The notes beneath the pieces were generated by a model. That model saw only the letters and a program-made list of their open reading frames with translations, did no database searches and had not been told where the DNA came from. Source: an uncultured Bacteroidaceae bacterium (lineage in GTDB: Bacteria; Bacteroidota; Bacteroidia; Bacteroidales; Bacteroidaceae). Taken from it: 64,000 bases of DNA. Position numbers and translations under genes: made by a program. The stretch lies in NCBI GenBank assembly GCA_905234605.1, contig CAJOIE010000013.1, positions 1 to 64,000 on the forward strand. The letters run 5' to 3'. Of the stretch, positions 25,820-34,271 are shown piece by piece. Positions within the stretch are counted from its first letter, which is position 1; the number at the start of each line of letters is the position of its first letter.

Positions 25820-26341
25820 TCAGCCTTTGATGACAACGGGTATGCCGCTCACCATGAGCACCACGCGGTCGGCCATCGCGGCGGCGGCCTGGTTGAGCCA
25901 GCCGAGCAGGTCGGTGAAGCGGCGCTGCACGGCATTGGCCGGCGTGCCGCCCAGCCCAACCTCGTTGGTGACGATGATGAAGGTGGCATCCTGACGGAGC
26001 AGCTGCGTGAGCTCTTGCTTCAAGGCGGCAAGTGCCTCGTCGACAGGCTGCTCCTCGTTGTCGCTGAAGAAGTAGTTGGTGGCCCACAGTGTGAGGCAGT
26101 CCACGAGCACCACACGGCCGCTGACGTCGTGACGGCTCAGCTGCCGCTCCTCCTCGATGTTGGTCCACTCGGAACCGCGGCGTGCCTGGTGGCGCAGCAC
26201 GCGCTGGCGGAACTCGTCGTCCCAGATGTGCGCCGTGGCCATGTAGACAGGCGATGGCGAGAGGCTGCGCGCCAGCTGCTCGGCGTAGGTGCTCTTGCCC
26301 GAGCGTTGCCCGCCGGTAATCAGTGTGACGTGGCGTGCCAT
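25820..26341 (-). CDS. cobU: Adenosylcobinamide kinase / adenosylcobinamide-phosphate guanylyltransferase
   Basis: 173 residues from ATG at 26341 (MARHVTLITGGQRSGKSTYA). The longer frame to 26446 overlaps the HAD phosphatase gene and lacks homology. P-loop GGQRSGKS at residues 10-17, VDCLTLWATNYF as the second strand motif, and VTNEVGLGGTPANAVQRRF, the characteristic CobU/CobP signature. It phosphorylates adenosylcobinamide and then transfers GMP, giving the CobS substrate. Its start overlaps the end of the HAD gene by 22 bp, implying coupled translation; cobT follows after 48 bp. Confidence 0.95.
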   Translation of the reverse strand: MARHVTLITGGQRSGKSTYAEQLARSLSPSPVYMATAHIWDDEFRQRVLRHQARRGSEWTNIEEERQLSRHDVSGRVVLVDCLTLWATNYFFSDNEEQPVDEALAALKQELTQLLRQDATFIIVTNEVGLGGTPANAVQRRFTDLLGWLNQAAAAMADRVVLMVSGIPVVIKG

Positions 26342-27012
26342 GGCTGTAGCAGTGAGGGAATGTCGGTGGGATGATGGGCAAACAGCGTCGCACCGTGCTC
26401 TCTGAGGAAGTCCTCGTCGCGGAAGCCCCACAGCACGGAGACACACGGCAGGCCGACAGCGTGAGCCGTGGCGAGGTCTACGTCGGAGTCGCCCACGTAG
26501 ACGGCTTCCTCGCGGCTCACCTGCAAGGCGGCGAGTGCCCGCTCCACCATGTCGGGAGCGGGCTTGCGGCGCATGCCCGCGCTCTCGCCGATGGCCACGT
26601 CCACGGTGTCGGCGAAGTAATGGTGGTAGAGCTCGGTCACACCCGCCTGAAGCTTGTTGCTGACGATGGCCATGCGGTAGCCCCGGGCCTTGAGCTCAAG
26701 GAGCATCGCGGGCACACCGTCGTAGAGGCGGGTCTGCTCCTCGCAGTGGGCCACATAGTAGCGTTTGAAGCAGTCAAACACTTGCTCAAACGCCTCCGCA
26801 CCGATGCCCTCGGGCACGGAGCGTTCCATCAGCCTGCGCACACCGTTGCCCACAAAGGCGCGCACCTCGCCGAGTGTGCGCTCAGGCATGCCGTGCATGC
26901 GCAACGCATGGTTCACGGCTGTGGACAGGTCGGCAAGGGTGTCGAGCAGCGTGCCGTCGAGGTCGAACACCACCGCGCGCAGGCCTCTCGGCATCACGGC
27001 GTCAGCGGCCAT
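26320..27012 (-). CDS. HAD-superfamily phosphatase, phosphoglycolate phosphatase-like
   Basis: 230 residues. HAD motifs: VVFDLDGTLLDT (nucleophile and acid Asp), MAIVSNKLQ (motif II), KPAPDMVE (motif III Lys), YVGDSDVDLATAHAVG (motif IV). The cap segment between motifs I and II fits the Gph/PpaX type. Phosphoglycolate phosphatase is the default guess. It overlaps cobU by 22 bp and the M48 protease gene by 11 bp, so it is embedded in the cobalamin operon. No cobC-type alpha-ribazole phosphatase is seen in the operon, and this enzyme might supply that activity; that is inference. Confidence 0.85.
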   Translation of the reverse strand: MAADAVMPRGLRAVVFDLDGTLLDTLADLSTAVNHALRMHGMPERTLGEVRAFVGNGVRRLMERSVPEGIGAEAFEQVFDCFKRYYVAHCEEQTRLYDGVPAMLLELKARGYRMAIVSNKLQAGVTELYHHYFADTVDVAIGESAGMRRKPAPDMVERALAALQVSREEAVYVGDSDVDLATAHAVGLPCVSVLWGFRDEDFLREHGATLFAHHPTDIPSLLQPWHATSH

Positions 27013-27808
27013 AGGTCTTCTGCACGGTGGGTATCTCCTTGAGCAGCTTGCTGATGCGCTGCTCCGAGCTGGGGTGCGTGCTCATGAATGTGGCCGTCTG
27101 GCTCGTGCCTGCGGCACCCATCTTCTGCCAGAGCGTCACGGCAGCGTTGGCATCGTAGCCGGCCAGCGTGGCCAGCACGATGCCTATGTAGTCGGCTTCC
27201 AGCTCGTGCTTGCGTGAGTAGGGCAGGAGTGCGCCATACTGTGTGCCCAGGCCGTAAGCCACGGAGACGGCCTGCTGCACCTCGGCACTCTTGCCCGACA
27301 CGGCCACGCCCAGCACCTGACCGCCCAGGCTGGCCAGCAACTCCTGGCTGGCACGCTCCTGCCCGTGCTTGGCTATGGCGTGACCCACTTCGTGGCCGAT
27401 GACAGCTGCCAGCTCGTCGTCGCGGTCGGAGCCGTTGCCGATGAGGTTAAGCAAACCCGAGTAGACCACAATCTTGCCGCCGGGCATGCAGAAGGCATTG
27501 AGCTCGGAGTTGTCGGTGAGATGGCATTCCCATGCATAGTTCTGCAGGTCGGCCTCCTGGCCGGAAGCCTTGAGGTAGGCTTCGGCAGCACTGGCAATGC
27601 GGCTGGCCACGGTGGTGACGATGGCTGTCTGCTGCTTGTTGGTGGAGAGCTTGGCCGTCTGCATGTAGGCCTGGTACTGGCTGAGGCTGGCGGAGAGTAT
27701 CTCGCTCTCCGGCACCAGATTGAGCTGACGGCGTCCCGTCATGGACACGGTGCTGCATGCTGTGAGCACGCTGCACACGAGGGCAAATGCTATGATGCGC
27801 TGTTTCAT
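27002..27808 (-). CDS. M48-family metallopeptidase, lipoprotein
   Basis: 268 residues from ATG at 27808 (MKQRIIAFALVCSVLTACST). The lipobox LTAC at about residues 15-18 predicts a lipid-anchored periplasmic protein. The zinc-protease motif VIGHEVGHAIAKH and the third ligand in RKHELEADYIG are complete. FCMPGGKIVVYSGLL is also typical of M48/LoiP-BepA-like proteases, which act in outer-membrane protein quality control. The frame extends upstream to 27895 but the signal peptide fixes this start. First gene of the run that continues with HAD and cobU. Confidence 0.93.
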   Translation of the reverse strand: MKQRIIAFALVCSVLTACSTVSMTGRRQLNLVPESEILSASLSQYQAYMQTAKLSTNKQQTAIVTTVASRIASAAEAYLKASGQEADLQNYAWECHLTDNSELNAFCMPGGKIVVYSGLLNLIGNGSDRDDELAAVIGHEVGHAIAKHGQERASQELLASLGGQVLGVAVSGKSAEVQQAVSVAYGLGTQYGALLPYSRKHELEADYIGIVLATLAGYDANAAVTLWQKMGAAGTSQTATFMSTHPSSEQRISKLLKEIPTVQKTYGR

Positions 27809-27925
27809 GTCGCTGTGGCTGTGGGGTTGGTTGTTGAGGATTATAGATGTCAGTTGATGTGTATGCAGAAAGAAGAGGCAGGATGTGCACCACATTGTCT
27901 GTGCGGGTGCACATACTGCCTCGGC

Positions 27926-28423
27926 TCATAGTGTGCTCTGCCACTCCACCACGTGACCTTCCGCCATGGACTGTGGCACGTCGATGATGCGCTGGTTGGA
28001 GGAGCCGCGGAAGCGCAGTTCACGGTCGCTCTTGGCTGCCACGTAGGGGCCGTCGACGAGCACGTCGATGCTCTCAAGCAGTGCACGCTGTGTGGGCATG
28101 TGCAGGAGGCACTCGAAGGTGTAGCCGGTGTAGCACCAGATGGTCTTGCGGGTGCGCTCCTTGATGGCGTGGGCCAGCTCGGTGAAGGCTTCGGCCTGCT
28201 GCATGGGGTCGCCGCCGGAGAAGGTGACATTGGCGTAGGGGTCGGCCTCGATGATGCTCATCACGTCCTCCACCTCCATGGTGTGTCCGGCATCGCGTGC
28301 CCACGACTGCGGGTTGTGGCACTCGGGGCAGTGGTGTGTGCAGCCGGCACAGTAGATGGATGTGCGGAACCCGGGGCCGTCGACCGTGGTGTCCTCTATT
28401 ATGTCAATGATGCGTAGGCTCAT
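27926..28423 (-). CDS. nrdG: Anaerobic ribonucleotide reductase activating protein
   Basis: 165 residues from ATG at 28423 (MSLRIIDIIEDTTVDGPGFR). A radical-SAM activase with the cluster motif CAGCTHHCPECHNPQSW (C-x3-C-x2-C). TFSGGDPMQQAEAF is the SAM-contacting GGDP segment. It installs the glycyl radical on NrdD. It follows nrdD by 41 bp, the standard arrangement. A longer open frame upstream overlaps nrdD and is not coding. Confidence 0.95.
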   Translation of the reverse strand: MSLRIIDIIEDTTVDGPGFRTSIYCAGCTHHCPECHNPQSWARDAGHTMEVEDVMSIIEADPYANVTFSGGDPMQQAEAFTELAHAIKERTRKTIWCYTGYTFECLLHMPTQRALLESIDVLVDGPYVAAKSDRELRFRGSSNQRIIDVPQSMAEGHVVEWQSTL

Positions 28424-28464
28424 GTGTCTGTGATGAAGGGCTCGTGCAGATGGGCTGTGGCCTG

Positions 28465-30693
28465 CTACTCGGCGAAGGGGAGGTAGTCGGTGTTGTGCAC
28501 GACACGGTCGTTGAGCTCGGCCAGCTTGGCGCGGTTCCAGCGCTCGGTGGTGCCCACGAGGTAGCCCGTGATGCGCTGCAGGCGGTCGAGGTTGTCGCTG
28601 CCGCAGTGGGGGCACTTCTCTATGCTCTCGGCTGTCTCGTAGCCGCAGTCCATGCAGCGGATGCGTGTGTGGTTGACGCTGCCGTAGCCGATGTTGAGGG
28701 CGTCCATCATGTCCACTATGTTCATCACTGCCTCGGGGTTGTGCGTGGCGTCGCCGTCTATCTCCACATAGAATATATGTCCGCCGCGCGTGAGTTCGTG
28801 GTAGGGAGCCTCGACCTCTGCCTTGTGGCGTGCGGAACACTTGTAGTAGACGGGCACGTGGTTGGAGTTGGTGTAGTACTCACGGTCGGTGATGCCGGGC
28901 AGCGAGCCGAAGGTCTTGCGGTCGCCGCGTGTGAAGCGTCCGCTAAGTCCTTCTGCCGGCGTGGCCAGCACGCTGTAGTTGTGCTGGTATTGCTGTGAGA
29001 AGTCGTTGACGCGGTCGCGCATGTAGGTCACTATCTTGAGCCCGAGTTCCTGGGCATGTTCGCTCTCTCCGTGGTGCTTGCCGGTGAGGGCCACGAGGCA
29101 TTCGGCCAGACCGATGAAGCCTATGCCCAGCGTGCCCTGGTTGATGACGCTCTCGATGGTGTCGTTGGGGTGCAGCTTCTCGGCTCCGAGCCAGAGGCTG
29201 TGCATCACGAGGGGGAACTGCTTGGCGAAGGCTGTGCGCTGGAACTCGAAGCGCTCGTGCAGCTGCCGTGCGGCGAGTGCGAGCAGGTTGTCGAGCTTGG
29301 CCATGAAGGCTGCCACGCGCTCTTCCTCGTTCTTGATGTTCATGCACTCGATGGCTATCTTCACGATGTTGATGGTGGTGAAGCTGATGTTGCCGCGCCC
29401 GATGGATGTCTTGGGGCCGAAGCGGTTCTCGAACACGCGGGTGCGGCACCCCATGGTGGCCACTTCGTGGAGGTAGCGTTGTGGGTCGTCGGCGCGCCAC
29501 TCCTCGCTGTAGTTGTATGTGGCGTCGAGGTTGATGAAGTTGGGGAAGAAGCGGCGCGCCGTGACCTTGCAGGCGAGGCTGTAGAGGTCGTAGTTGCGGT
29601 CGGTGGGCAGGTAGCTGACACCGCGTTTCTTCTTCCATATCTGTATGGGGAAGATGGCAGTGACGCCGGAGCCTACGCCCTCGTAGGTGCTGTTGAGTAT
29701 CTCGCGGATGACGCAGCGTCCCTCGGCCGAGGTGTCGGTGCCGTAGTTGATGGATGAGAACACCACTTGGTTGCCGCCGCGGCTGTGGATGGTGTTCATG
29801 TTGTGTATGAATGCTTCCATTGCCTGGTGCACGCGGCCCACGGTCTTGTTGACGGCGTGCTGGATGACGCGTGCCTCGCCCTCGAGGCCGTCGAGTGGCT
29901 TGTTGAGGTAGTCATCGAGCGGCACTTGATAGAGGTGTGAGTAGTCTTGTGCCATGAGAGCCTCGAGGTTCTTCATCTCCTCGATGAAGGTGAGGCGCAC
30001 GTAGGGTGCGAGGTAGAAGTCGAAGGCGGGAATGGCTTGTCCGCCGTGCATCTCGTTCTGTGCCGTCTCCATGCTGATGCATGCCATGACGGATGCTGTC
30101 TCGATGCGCTTGGCGGGGCGGCTCTCGCCGTGGCCGGCCTGGAAGCCTCCGCCGAGCACGTGGTCGAGCGGGTGCTGCACACATGTGAGCGACTTGGTCG
30201 GGTAGTAGTCTTTGTCGTGTATGTGCATGTAGTTGTGCTGGACGGCTTCGCGCACTTCGTCGGAGAGCAGGTAGTCGTCCACGAAGGGCTTGGTGGTCTC
30301 TGAGGCGAACTTCATCATCATGCCGGCTGGCGTGTCGGCGTTCATGTTTGCGTTCTCGCGTGTGACGTCGTTGCTCTTGATGTTGATGATTTCGAGGAAC
30401 ATCTCGCGTGTCTTGGCCTTGCGTGCTATGCTGCGCTGGTTGCGGTACTGGATGTAGATCTTGGCCACGTCCTTGCGCGAGCTCTTCATAAGCTCCAGCT
30501 CCACGAGGTCCTGTATCTCCTCGACGGTCATCTGGGAGCGTCCGCGCATGGCTATGCGGTCGGCTATCTGGTGGATGAGCTGTGCGTCCTCGCCCTCTGG
30601 TGTCTGGAGCATGGCTTTGCGTATGGCGGCTACAATCTTCTCGTCGTTGAAACCCACGATGCGTCCGTCGCGTTTGACTACTGTCTGTATCAT
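28465..30693 (-). CDS. nrdD: Anaerobic (class III) ribonucleoside-triphosphate reductase
   Basis: 742 residues from ATG at 30693 (MIQTVVKRDGRIVGFNDEKI); the frame runs further upstream but crosses the promoter. N-terminal ATP-cone about 1-95, then the ten-stranded barrel (SIGRGNISFTTINIVKIAIE, GIGFIGLAECLVALTG), a C-terminal zinc ribbon (CMDCGYETAESIEKCPHCGS) and the glycyl-radical site in RITGYLVGTTERWNRAK. It reduces ribonucleotides to deoxyribonucleotides without oxygen, and fits a strict anaerobe. Confidence 0.96.
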   Translation of the reverse strand: MIQTVVKRDGRIVGFNDEKIVAAIRKAMLQTPEGEDAQLIHQIADRIAMRGRSQMTVEEIQDLVELELMKSSRKDVAKIYIQYRNQRSIARKAKTREMFLEIINIKSNDVTRENANMNADTPAGMMMKFASETTKPFVDDYLLSDEVREAVQHNYMHIHDKDYYPTKSLTCVQHPLDHVLGGGFQAGHGESRPAKRIETASVMACISMETAQNEMHGGQAIPAFDFYLAPYVRLTFIEEMKNLEALMAQDYSHLYQVPLDDYLNKPLDGLEGEARVIQHAVNKTVGRVHQAMEAFIHNMNTIHSRGGNQVVFSSINYGTDTSAEGRCVIREILNSTYEGVGSGVTAIFPIQIWKKKRGVSYLPTDRNYDLYSLACKVTARRFFPNFINLDATYNYSEEWRADDPQRYLHEVATMGCRTRVFENRFGPKTSIGRGNISFTTINIVKIAIECMNIKNEEERVAAFMAKLDNLLALAARQLHERFEFQRTAFAKQFPLVMHSLWLGAEKLHPNDTIESVINQGTLGIGFIGLAECLVALTGKHHGESEHAQELGLKIVTYMRDRVNDFSQQYQHNYSVLATPAEGLSGRFTRGDRKTFGSLPGITDREYYTNSNHVPVYYKCSARHKAEVEAPYHELTRGGHIFYVEIDGDATHNPEAVMNIVDMMDALNIGYGSVNHTRIRCMDCGYETAESIEKCPHCGSDNLDRLQRITGYLVGTTERWNRAKLAELNDRVVHNTDYLPFAE

Positions 30694-30753
30694 TTCCGGC
30701 TGGTGTTGGTATGTGTTTTGGCTGGTATGTATTTGCTTAGTGCGAAAGCGGTG

Positions 30754-30785
30754 CAAATGTAGATGATAGTCCCAAAACGTGCAAT
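30754..30785 (-). promoter_or_regulatory. Promoter of nrdD-nrdG
   Basis: On the minus strand ATTG (30785-30782), a 20-bp spacer and TACATTTG (30761-30754). The leader to the ATG at 30693 is about 55 nt. Confidence 0.72.
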
Positions 30786-31102
30786 AGTTGAAAGGTGTAA
30801 ATGTCAAAGTTTTCCAAAACAAAATCCCAACATGTTGATTTACAGAGACGTGCAATTTCGACTACAGGTGAAAGTTGTCCAAAATGGACGACCTGGTGTT
30901 TGCCCTTGCGGGCTGAAAAGTTGTAGAATGCTATCTCTCAGCGTTCTATGCTTCATCCCCTCAAGTGGGCTCTTGCAGGCGGGCATGCCACCTCTCTGCA
31001 AGGCAACGGGTTACGACGTGCGGCGAGGCGCATGGCTGTGTGCGTGGTGCGCGCAATGGGCGTGTGGGGGAGTGGGAAGCGGTGGTGCTGGGTGTGGAAA
31101 AT
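30786..31102. other. Non-coding gap upstream of nrdD
   Basis: I see no credible gene here. The first 110 bases are noticeably more A/T-rich than the surroundings. One imperfect hairpin is visible at about 30868-30893 (GTTGTCC paired with GGACGAC). The remainder is G-rich and runs into array C. Confidence 0.5.
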
Positions 31103-31205
31103 GGTGATGCAGGATGGTGAAAAACACCGTGCAGGGTGTGCGTGATGACCGTGCAGGGTGTGCGTAATGACCATGCAGGGTGTTGCCGCATGAGGGTGCA
31201 GGATG
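31103..31205. repeat. 22-bp-period palindromic repeat array C (5 units)
   Basis: TGCA centres at 31108, 31130, 31152, 31174 and 31197 (spacing 22, 22, 22, 23). Best cores: CACCGTGCAGGGTG (31125), GACCGTGCAGGGTG (31147), GACCATGCAGGGTG (31169). On the minus strand these read CACCCTGCACGGTG with linkers ATCACGCA and ATTACGCA, close to the ATGGCGCA linker of arrays A and B. It lies just downstream of the BadF-type kinase gene; on that strand one core is followed by TTTTT. Confidence 0.9.
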
Positions 31206-31257
31206 CCGGCGGTGTGACTGTTGCTGGCGTGGTGCCTGTGTGTCGTGCGGCCCGATG

Positions 31258-32136
31258 TCAGGGTGTCGCGGTGTGGCTCGTGTGGTAGGCGGCCAGCATG
31301 CTGATGGGTGCGGCGCAGATTGTGCCTGGGATGAAGCCGCAGGCTGCTACGGCCTCACGGAGTATGGAGGCGAATGCGTGGGCCACGCCTCCGGCGAAGT
31401 GCACCGGCAGGTCGGGGCGTGCGTAGGCCGTGATGTTGCGCTGCATGAAGCTGCGGAACTCGCCGAGCAGCATGGTGCGTATGGCCGGCTCGTGGCAGTG
31501 TGCCGAGAGGAAGGGTGTGAGCGATGCGAGGAAGCGGTTGGCTTCAGGTTGGCGGTAGGTGCGCTCGATGATGGCGGCCTGCGTCAAGCCCGTAGTGGCC
31601 ATGAAGGCGTCGGCCAGATGCTGCGGCAGCTGTCCCTTGAGCACATCGCCGACGAGGCGTCGGCCCAGCACGGCTCCCGAGCCCTCGTCGCCCAGGATCC
31701 ATCCCAGTGCGGGCGTGGAGCGCGCAATGTGGCGGCCGTCGTAGAGACACGAGTTGGACCCTGTGCCGAGTATGCATGCTATGCCGGGCTCGTCGCCGCA
31801 GAGTGCGCGTGCGGCTCCCAGCATGTCGCTCTCCACGCAGATGGCGGCTGCGGGGCAGGCTGCTGCCAGTGCCTCGCGCATGACTGTTGAATATGGCTCA
31901 ATGCACCCTGCGCCGTAGAAGTGCACTCGGCGCACGGCGCGTGCTGCCGCGCCGAGCTGTGGCAGCAGCTCGGCCGCGAGCACATGGCGGAGCGTGTCCA
32001 CGCTGTCGCGCACGGGGTTCATGCCTGCTGTGGCAATGGTCTGTAGCGGCTGGCCCTTTGTGGCGGTGCCGGCCGTTGCGGGTGGGAGCAGCATCCACTG
32101 GGTCTTGGTGCTGCCGCTGTCGGCTATGAGTTGCAT
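31258..32136 (-). CDS. BadF/BadG-type ATPase, N-acetylglucosamine kinase-like
   Basis: 292 residues from ATG at 32136 (MQLIADSGSTKTQWMLL). DSGSTKTQW is the phosphate-1 loop of the actin-like ATPase fold, ACILGTGSNSCLYDG the phosphate-2 loop, and PALGWILGDEGSGAVLGRRL the conserved kinase segment. HFAGGVAHAFA is the adenosine motif. This group in Bacteroidales is usually annotated as glucosamine or N-acetylglucosamine kinase, consistent with the GH89, GH92 and GH109 enzymes nearby, but the substrate is not proven. A longer frame upstream crosses the promoter and is excluded. Confidence 0.85.
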   Translation of the reverse strand: MQLIADSGSTKTQWMLLPPATAGTATKGQPLQTIATAGMNPVRDSVDTLRHVLAAELLPQLGAAARAVRRVHFYGAGCIEPYSTVMREALAAACPAAAICVESDMLGAARALCGDEPGIACILGTGSNSCLYDGRHIARSTPALGWILGDEGSGAVLGRRLVGDVLKGQLPQHLADAFMATTGLTQAAIIERTYRQPEANRFLASLTPFLSAHCHEPAIRTMLLGEFRSFMQRNITAYARPDLPVHFAGGVAHAFASILREAVAACGFIPGTICAAPISMLAAYHTSHTATP

Positions 32137-32143
32137 GATGGTG

Positions 32144-32151
32144 CAAATATA
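32144..32151 (-). promoter_or_regulatory. -7 element of the BadF-type kinase gene
   Basis: The minus strand reads TATATTTG, 8 bp before the ATG at 32136, so the leader is very short or absent. Confidence 0.6.
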
Positions 32152-32236
32152 GCGGTATGGAGGCATCGGGCGGCGCGCTGGCGCACGAAAAGGTGAATAA
32201 TGAGGGCAGGGCAGGGGCCATGTCGGTGGAAAAGAA

Positions 32237-32244
32237 TATCTTTG
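32237..32244 (+). promoter_or_regulatory. -7 element before the DUF3078-engB-pyrG-yidC operon
   Basis: TATCTTTG, 33 bp before the first ATG at 32277. The gaps between the following genes (6, 9, 33 and 29 bp) suggest one long transcript. Confidence 0.6.
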
Positions 32245-32276
32245 CAAATCCATAACAACGTACACGTACATCATCT

Positions 32277-33662
32277 ATGTCTATAGCAACAATCACCATG
32301 AGACATCAACGCGCACTGCTCGTAGCTGTGTCAACAGTCTTGCTGGCCTCTGCCGCTCAGGCCTCTCCCCGCCACCACAGGCACTCGCCCGACGAGCCCA
32401 CCGACTCAGTCCTTCAGGTCAATGCCGACTCGCTGTTTGCCGACTCCGTGGCCGCCGTCTACACCAACGCGCTGGCGCAGCTGACGCAGGCACTGGCCAC
32501 GGTCAGAACCTCGGCCAAGGTGAACCCCTACATGTTCCCCCTCGTCGGGCCTGCCACGCTGTGGAACGGTGCCCTTGCCCGCGAGATGAGCATCAGCCTC
32601 GATGATGCCGACGAGCAGGACACCCTCGGCAGCAGCGACGACAGCCAGCTCGAGCTGCTCGCGTCCATACACCAGAGCCTCGGCCATGCCTATACCAGCA
32701 CTCCCCAGCTGTTTGCCACCACCGAGAACGAAGTGATGAGCACCACACGCCTCCGCTCCGACCTCTCGCGCACCGTGCGCCGTGAGGAGCGGCTCTCCAG
32801 CCAGGCACAGCAGGAACGCGTGAGCGTGAACATCGCTCCCGTGGAAGTCCAGGCCCAGCGTCCCAACTTCTGGACCACCAAGGGCAACGGCGGCCTGCAG
32901 TTCACCCAGAACTATTTCTCAGGCAACTGGTATCAGGGCGGCGAGAAGAACTACTCCATGCTCGGGCTGCTCACCGTGGATGCCAACTTCGACAACAAAC
33001 AGCGCATACAGTGGGACAACCGCTTCGAGGCACAGCTCGGCTTCCAGACATCGGAAAGCACCAAGCCAAAGTTCCGCTCCACGAGCAACCTGCTGCGCCT
33101 CACCTCGAAGCTCGGTGTCAAGGCCGTGAAGAAGTGGAACTATGCCGCACAGCTGCAGCTGCAGTCGCAGCCATATATGACCTACGACGGCTCGGGCGAA
33201 AACATCACGGCCGACTTCCTCTCGCCTCTCTATGTGCGCTCCTCGCTCGGTATGGACTACAAGTTCTCATGGAAGCGCCTGTCGGGCTCGCTCTATCTGG
33301 CACCACTCTCCTACAACATCACCTACGTGGACCGCAACGGCCTGCTCTCCCGCTACGGCATACACACCGGTCACCATAGCAAGCACGACTGGGGTCCCAA
33401 CATCAACCTCACCTTCACCTACCAGATCATGGACAACATCAAGTGGACGTCGCGCGCCTACTGGTTCTCCAATCTGAGCCTGACACGTATAGAATGGGAG
33501 AACACCTTCGACTTCAAGGTCAACCGCTACATCTCGGCCAAGCTCTTCCTCTATCCACGCTTCGAGGACAGCAGTGTCTCATATCGCGCCGGCGACAACC
33601 ACGACGGCACCTACTGGATGTTCAAGGAATTCCTCTCCTTAGGTCTTAACTACGATTTCTGA
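32277..33662 (+). CDS. DUF3078-family outer-membrane beta-barrel protein
   Basis: 461 residues; ATG at 32298 (MRHQRALLVAVSTVLLASAA) would give a cleaner signal peptide. The C-terminal half (about 200-461) is a run of amphipathic strands: FWTTKGNGGLQFTQNYFSGN, QIQ-rich aromatic strands such as WNYAAQLQLQSQPYMTYDG, and a final FLSLGLNYDF ending in Phe as outer-membrane barrels do. This matches the DUF3078 family of Bacteroidota, whose function is not established. First gene of the run with engB, pyrG and yidC. Confidence 0.85.
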   Translation: MSIATITMRHQRALLVAVSTVLLASAAQASPRHHRHSPDEPTDSVLQVNADSLFADSVAAVYTNALAQLTQALATVRTSAKVNPYMFPLVGPATLWNGALAREMSISLDDADEQDTLGSSDDSQLELLASIHQSLGHAYTSTPQLFATTENEVMSTTRLRSDLSRTVRREERLSSQAQQERVSVNIAPVEVQAQRPNFWTTKGNGGLQFTQNYFSGNWYQGGEKNYSMLGLLTVDANFDNKQRIQWDNRFEAQLGFQTSESTKPKFRSTSNLLRLTSKLGVKAVKKWNYAAQLQLQSQPYMTYDGSGENITADFLSPLYVRSSLGMDYKFSWKRLSGSLYLAPLSYNITYVDRNGLLSRYGIHTGHHSKHDWGPNINLTFTYQIMDNIKWTSRAYWFSNLSLTRIEWENTFDFKVNRYISAKLFLYPRFEDSSVSYRAGDNHDGTYWMFKEFLSLGLNYDF

Positions 33663-33668
33663 CCCTCT

Positions 33669-34262
33669 ATGCACATCAAGCAAGCCGCCTACGTCAAGAG
33701 CTCCGCAAACATAGCCCAGTGCCCGCCCACCACGCAGCCAGAGTATGCCTTCATCGGGCGCAGCAACGTGGGCAAGTCAAGCCTCATCAACATGCTCACA
33801 GGGCAGCGTCGCCTCGCCAAGACCTCGGCCACACCAGGCAAGACGCTGCTCATCAACCACTTTGCCATCAACGGCGGAGAGTGGTACCTCGTGGACCTGC
33901 CGGGCTACGGCTTCGCCAAGCGCAGCAAGAGCGAGCGCACACGCCTGGAGAACATGATAGCCTCCTACCTGCTGCAACGTGAGCCCCTGTGCAACGTGTT
34001 CGTGCTCATCGACTGCCGGCATGAGCCCCAGGCAATCGACCTCGAGTTCATGCGCTGGCTGGGCGAGAGCCGCGTGCCATTCAGCATAGTGTTCACCAAG
34101 GCCGACAAGCTCGGCTCCCAGCGTCTGGCACATAACGTGGAGGCCTATATGGCACGCCTGGCCGAGGAGTGGGAGCCGCTGCCGCCGCACTTCGTAACCT
34201 CGTCGGAGACACGTCTCGGCCGCGACCAACTGCTCGACTACATCGAAAGTATCAATGCATAA
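33669..34262 (+). CDS. engB: Ribosome biogenesis GTPase EngB/YsxC
   Basis: 197 residues. All G motifs are visible: G1 [15 protein letters not shown]2 region [16 protein letters not shown]3 [16 protein letters not shown]4 VFTKADK and G5 TSSETRLG. The circularly normal TRAFAC-type GTPase assists assembly of the large ribosomal subunit and is usually essential. Start is 7 bp after the DUF3078 stop. Confidence 0.96.
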   Translation: MHIKQAAYVKSSANIAQCPPTTQPEYAFIGRSNVGKSSLINMLTGQRRLAKTSATPGKTLLINHFAINGGEWYLVDLPGYGFAKRSKSERTRLENMIASYLLQREPLCNVFVLIDCRHEPQAIDLEFMRWLGESRVPFSIVFTKADKLGSQRLAHNVEAYMARLAEEWEPLPPHFVTSSETRLGRDQLLDYIESINA

Positions 34263-34271
34263 CAAACATAC

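Noticed and set aside
25772-27100. Cobalamin riboswitch ahead of the cob genes
   Set aside because: I looked for a B12-box-like core upstream of cobT, cobU and the M48 gene and found none.
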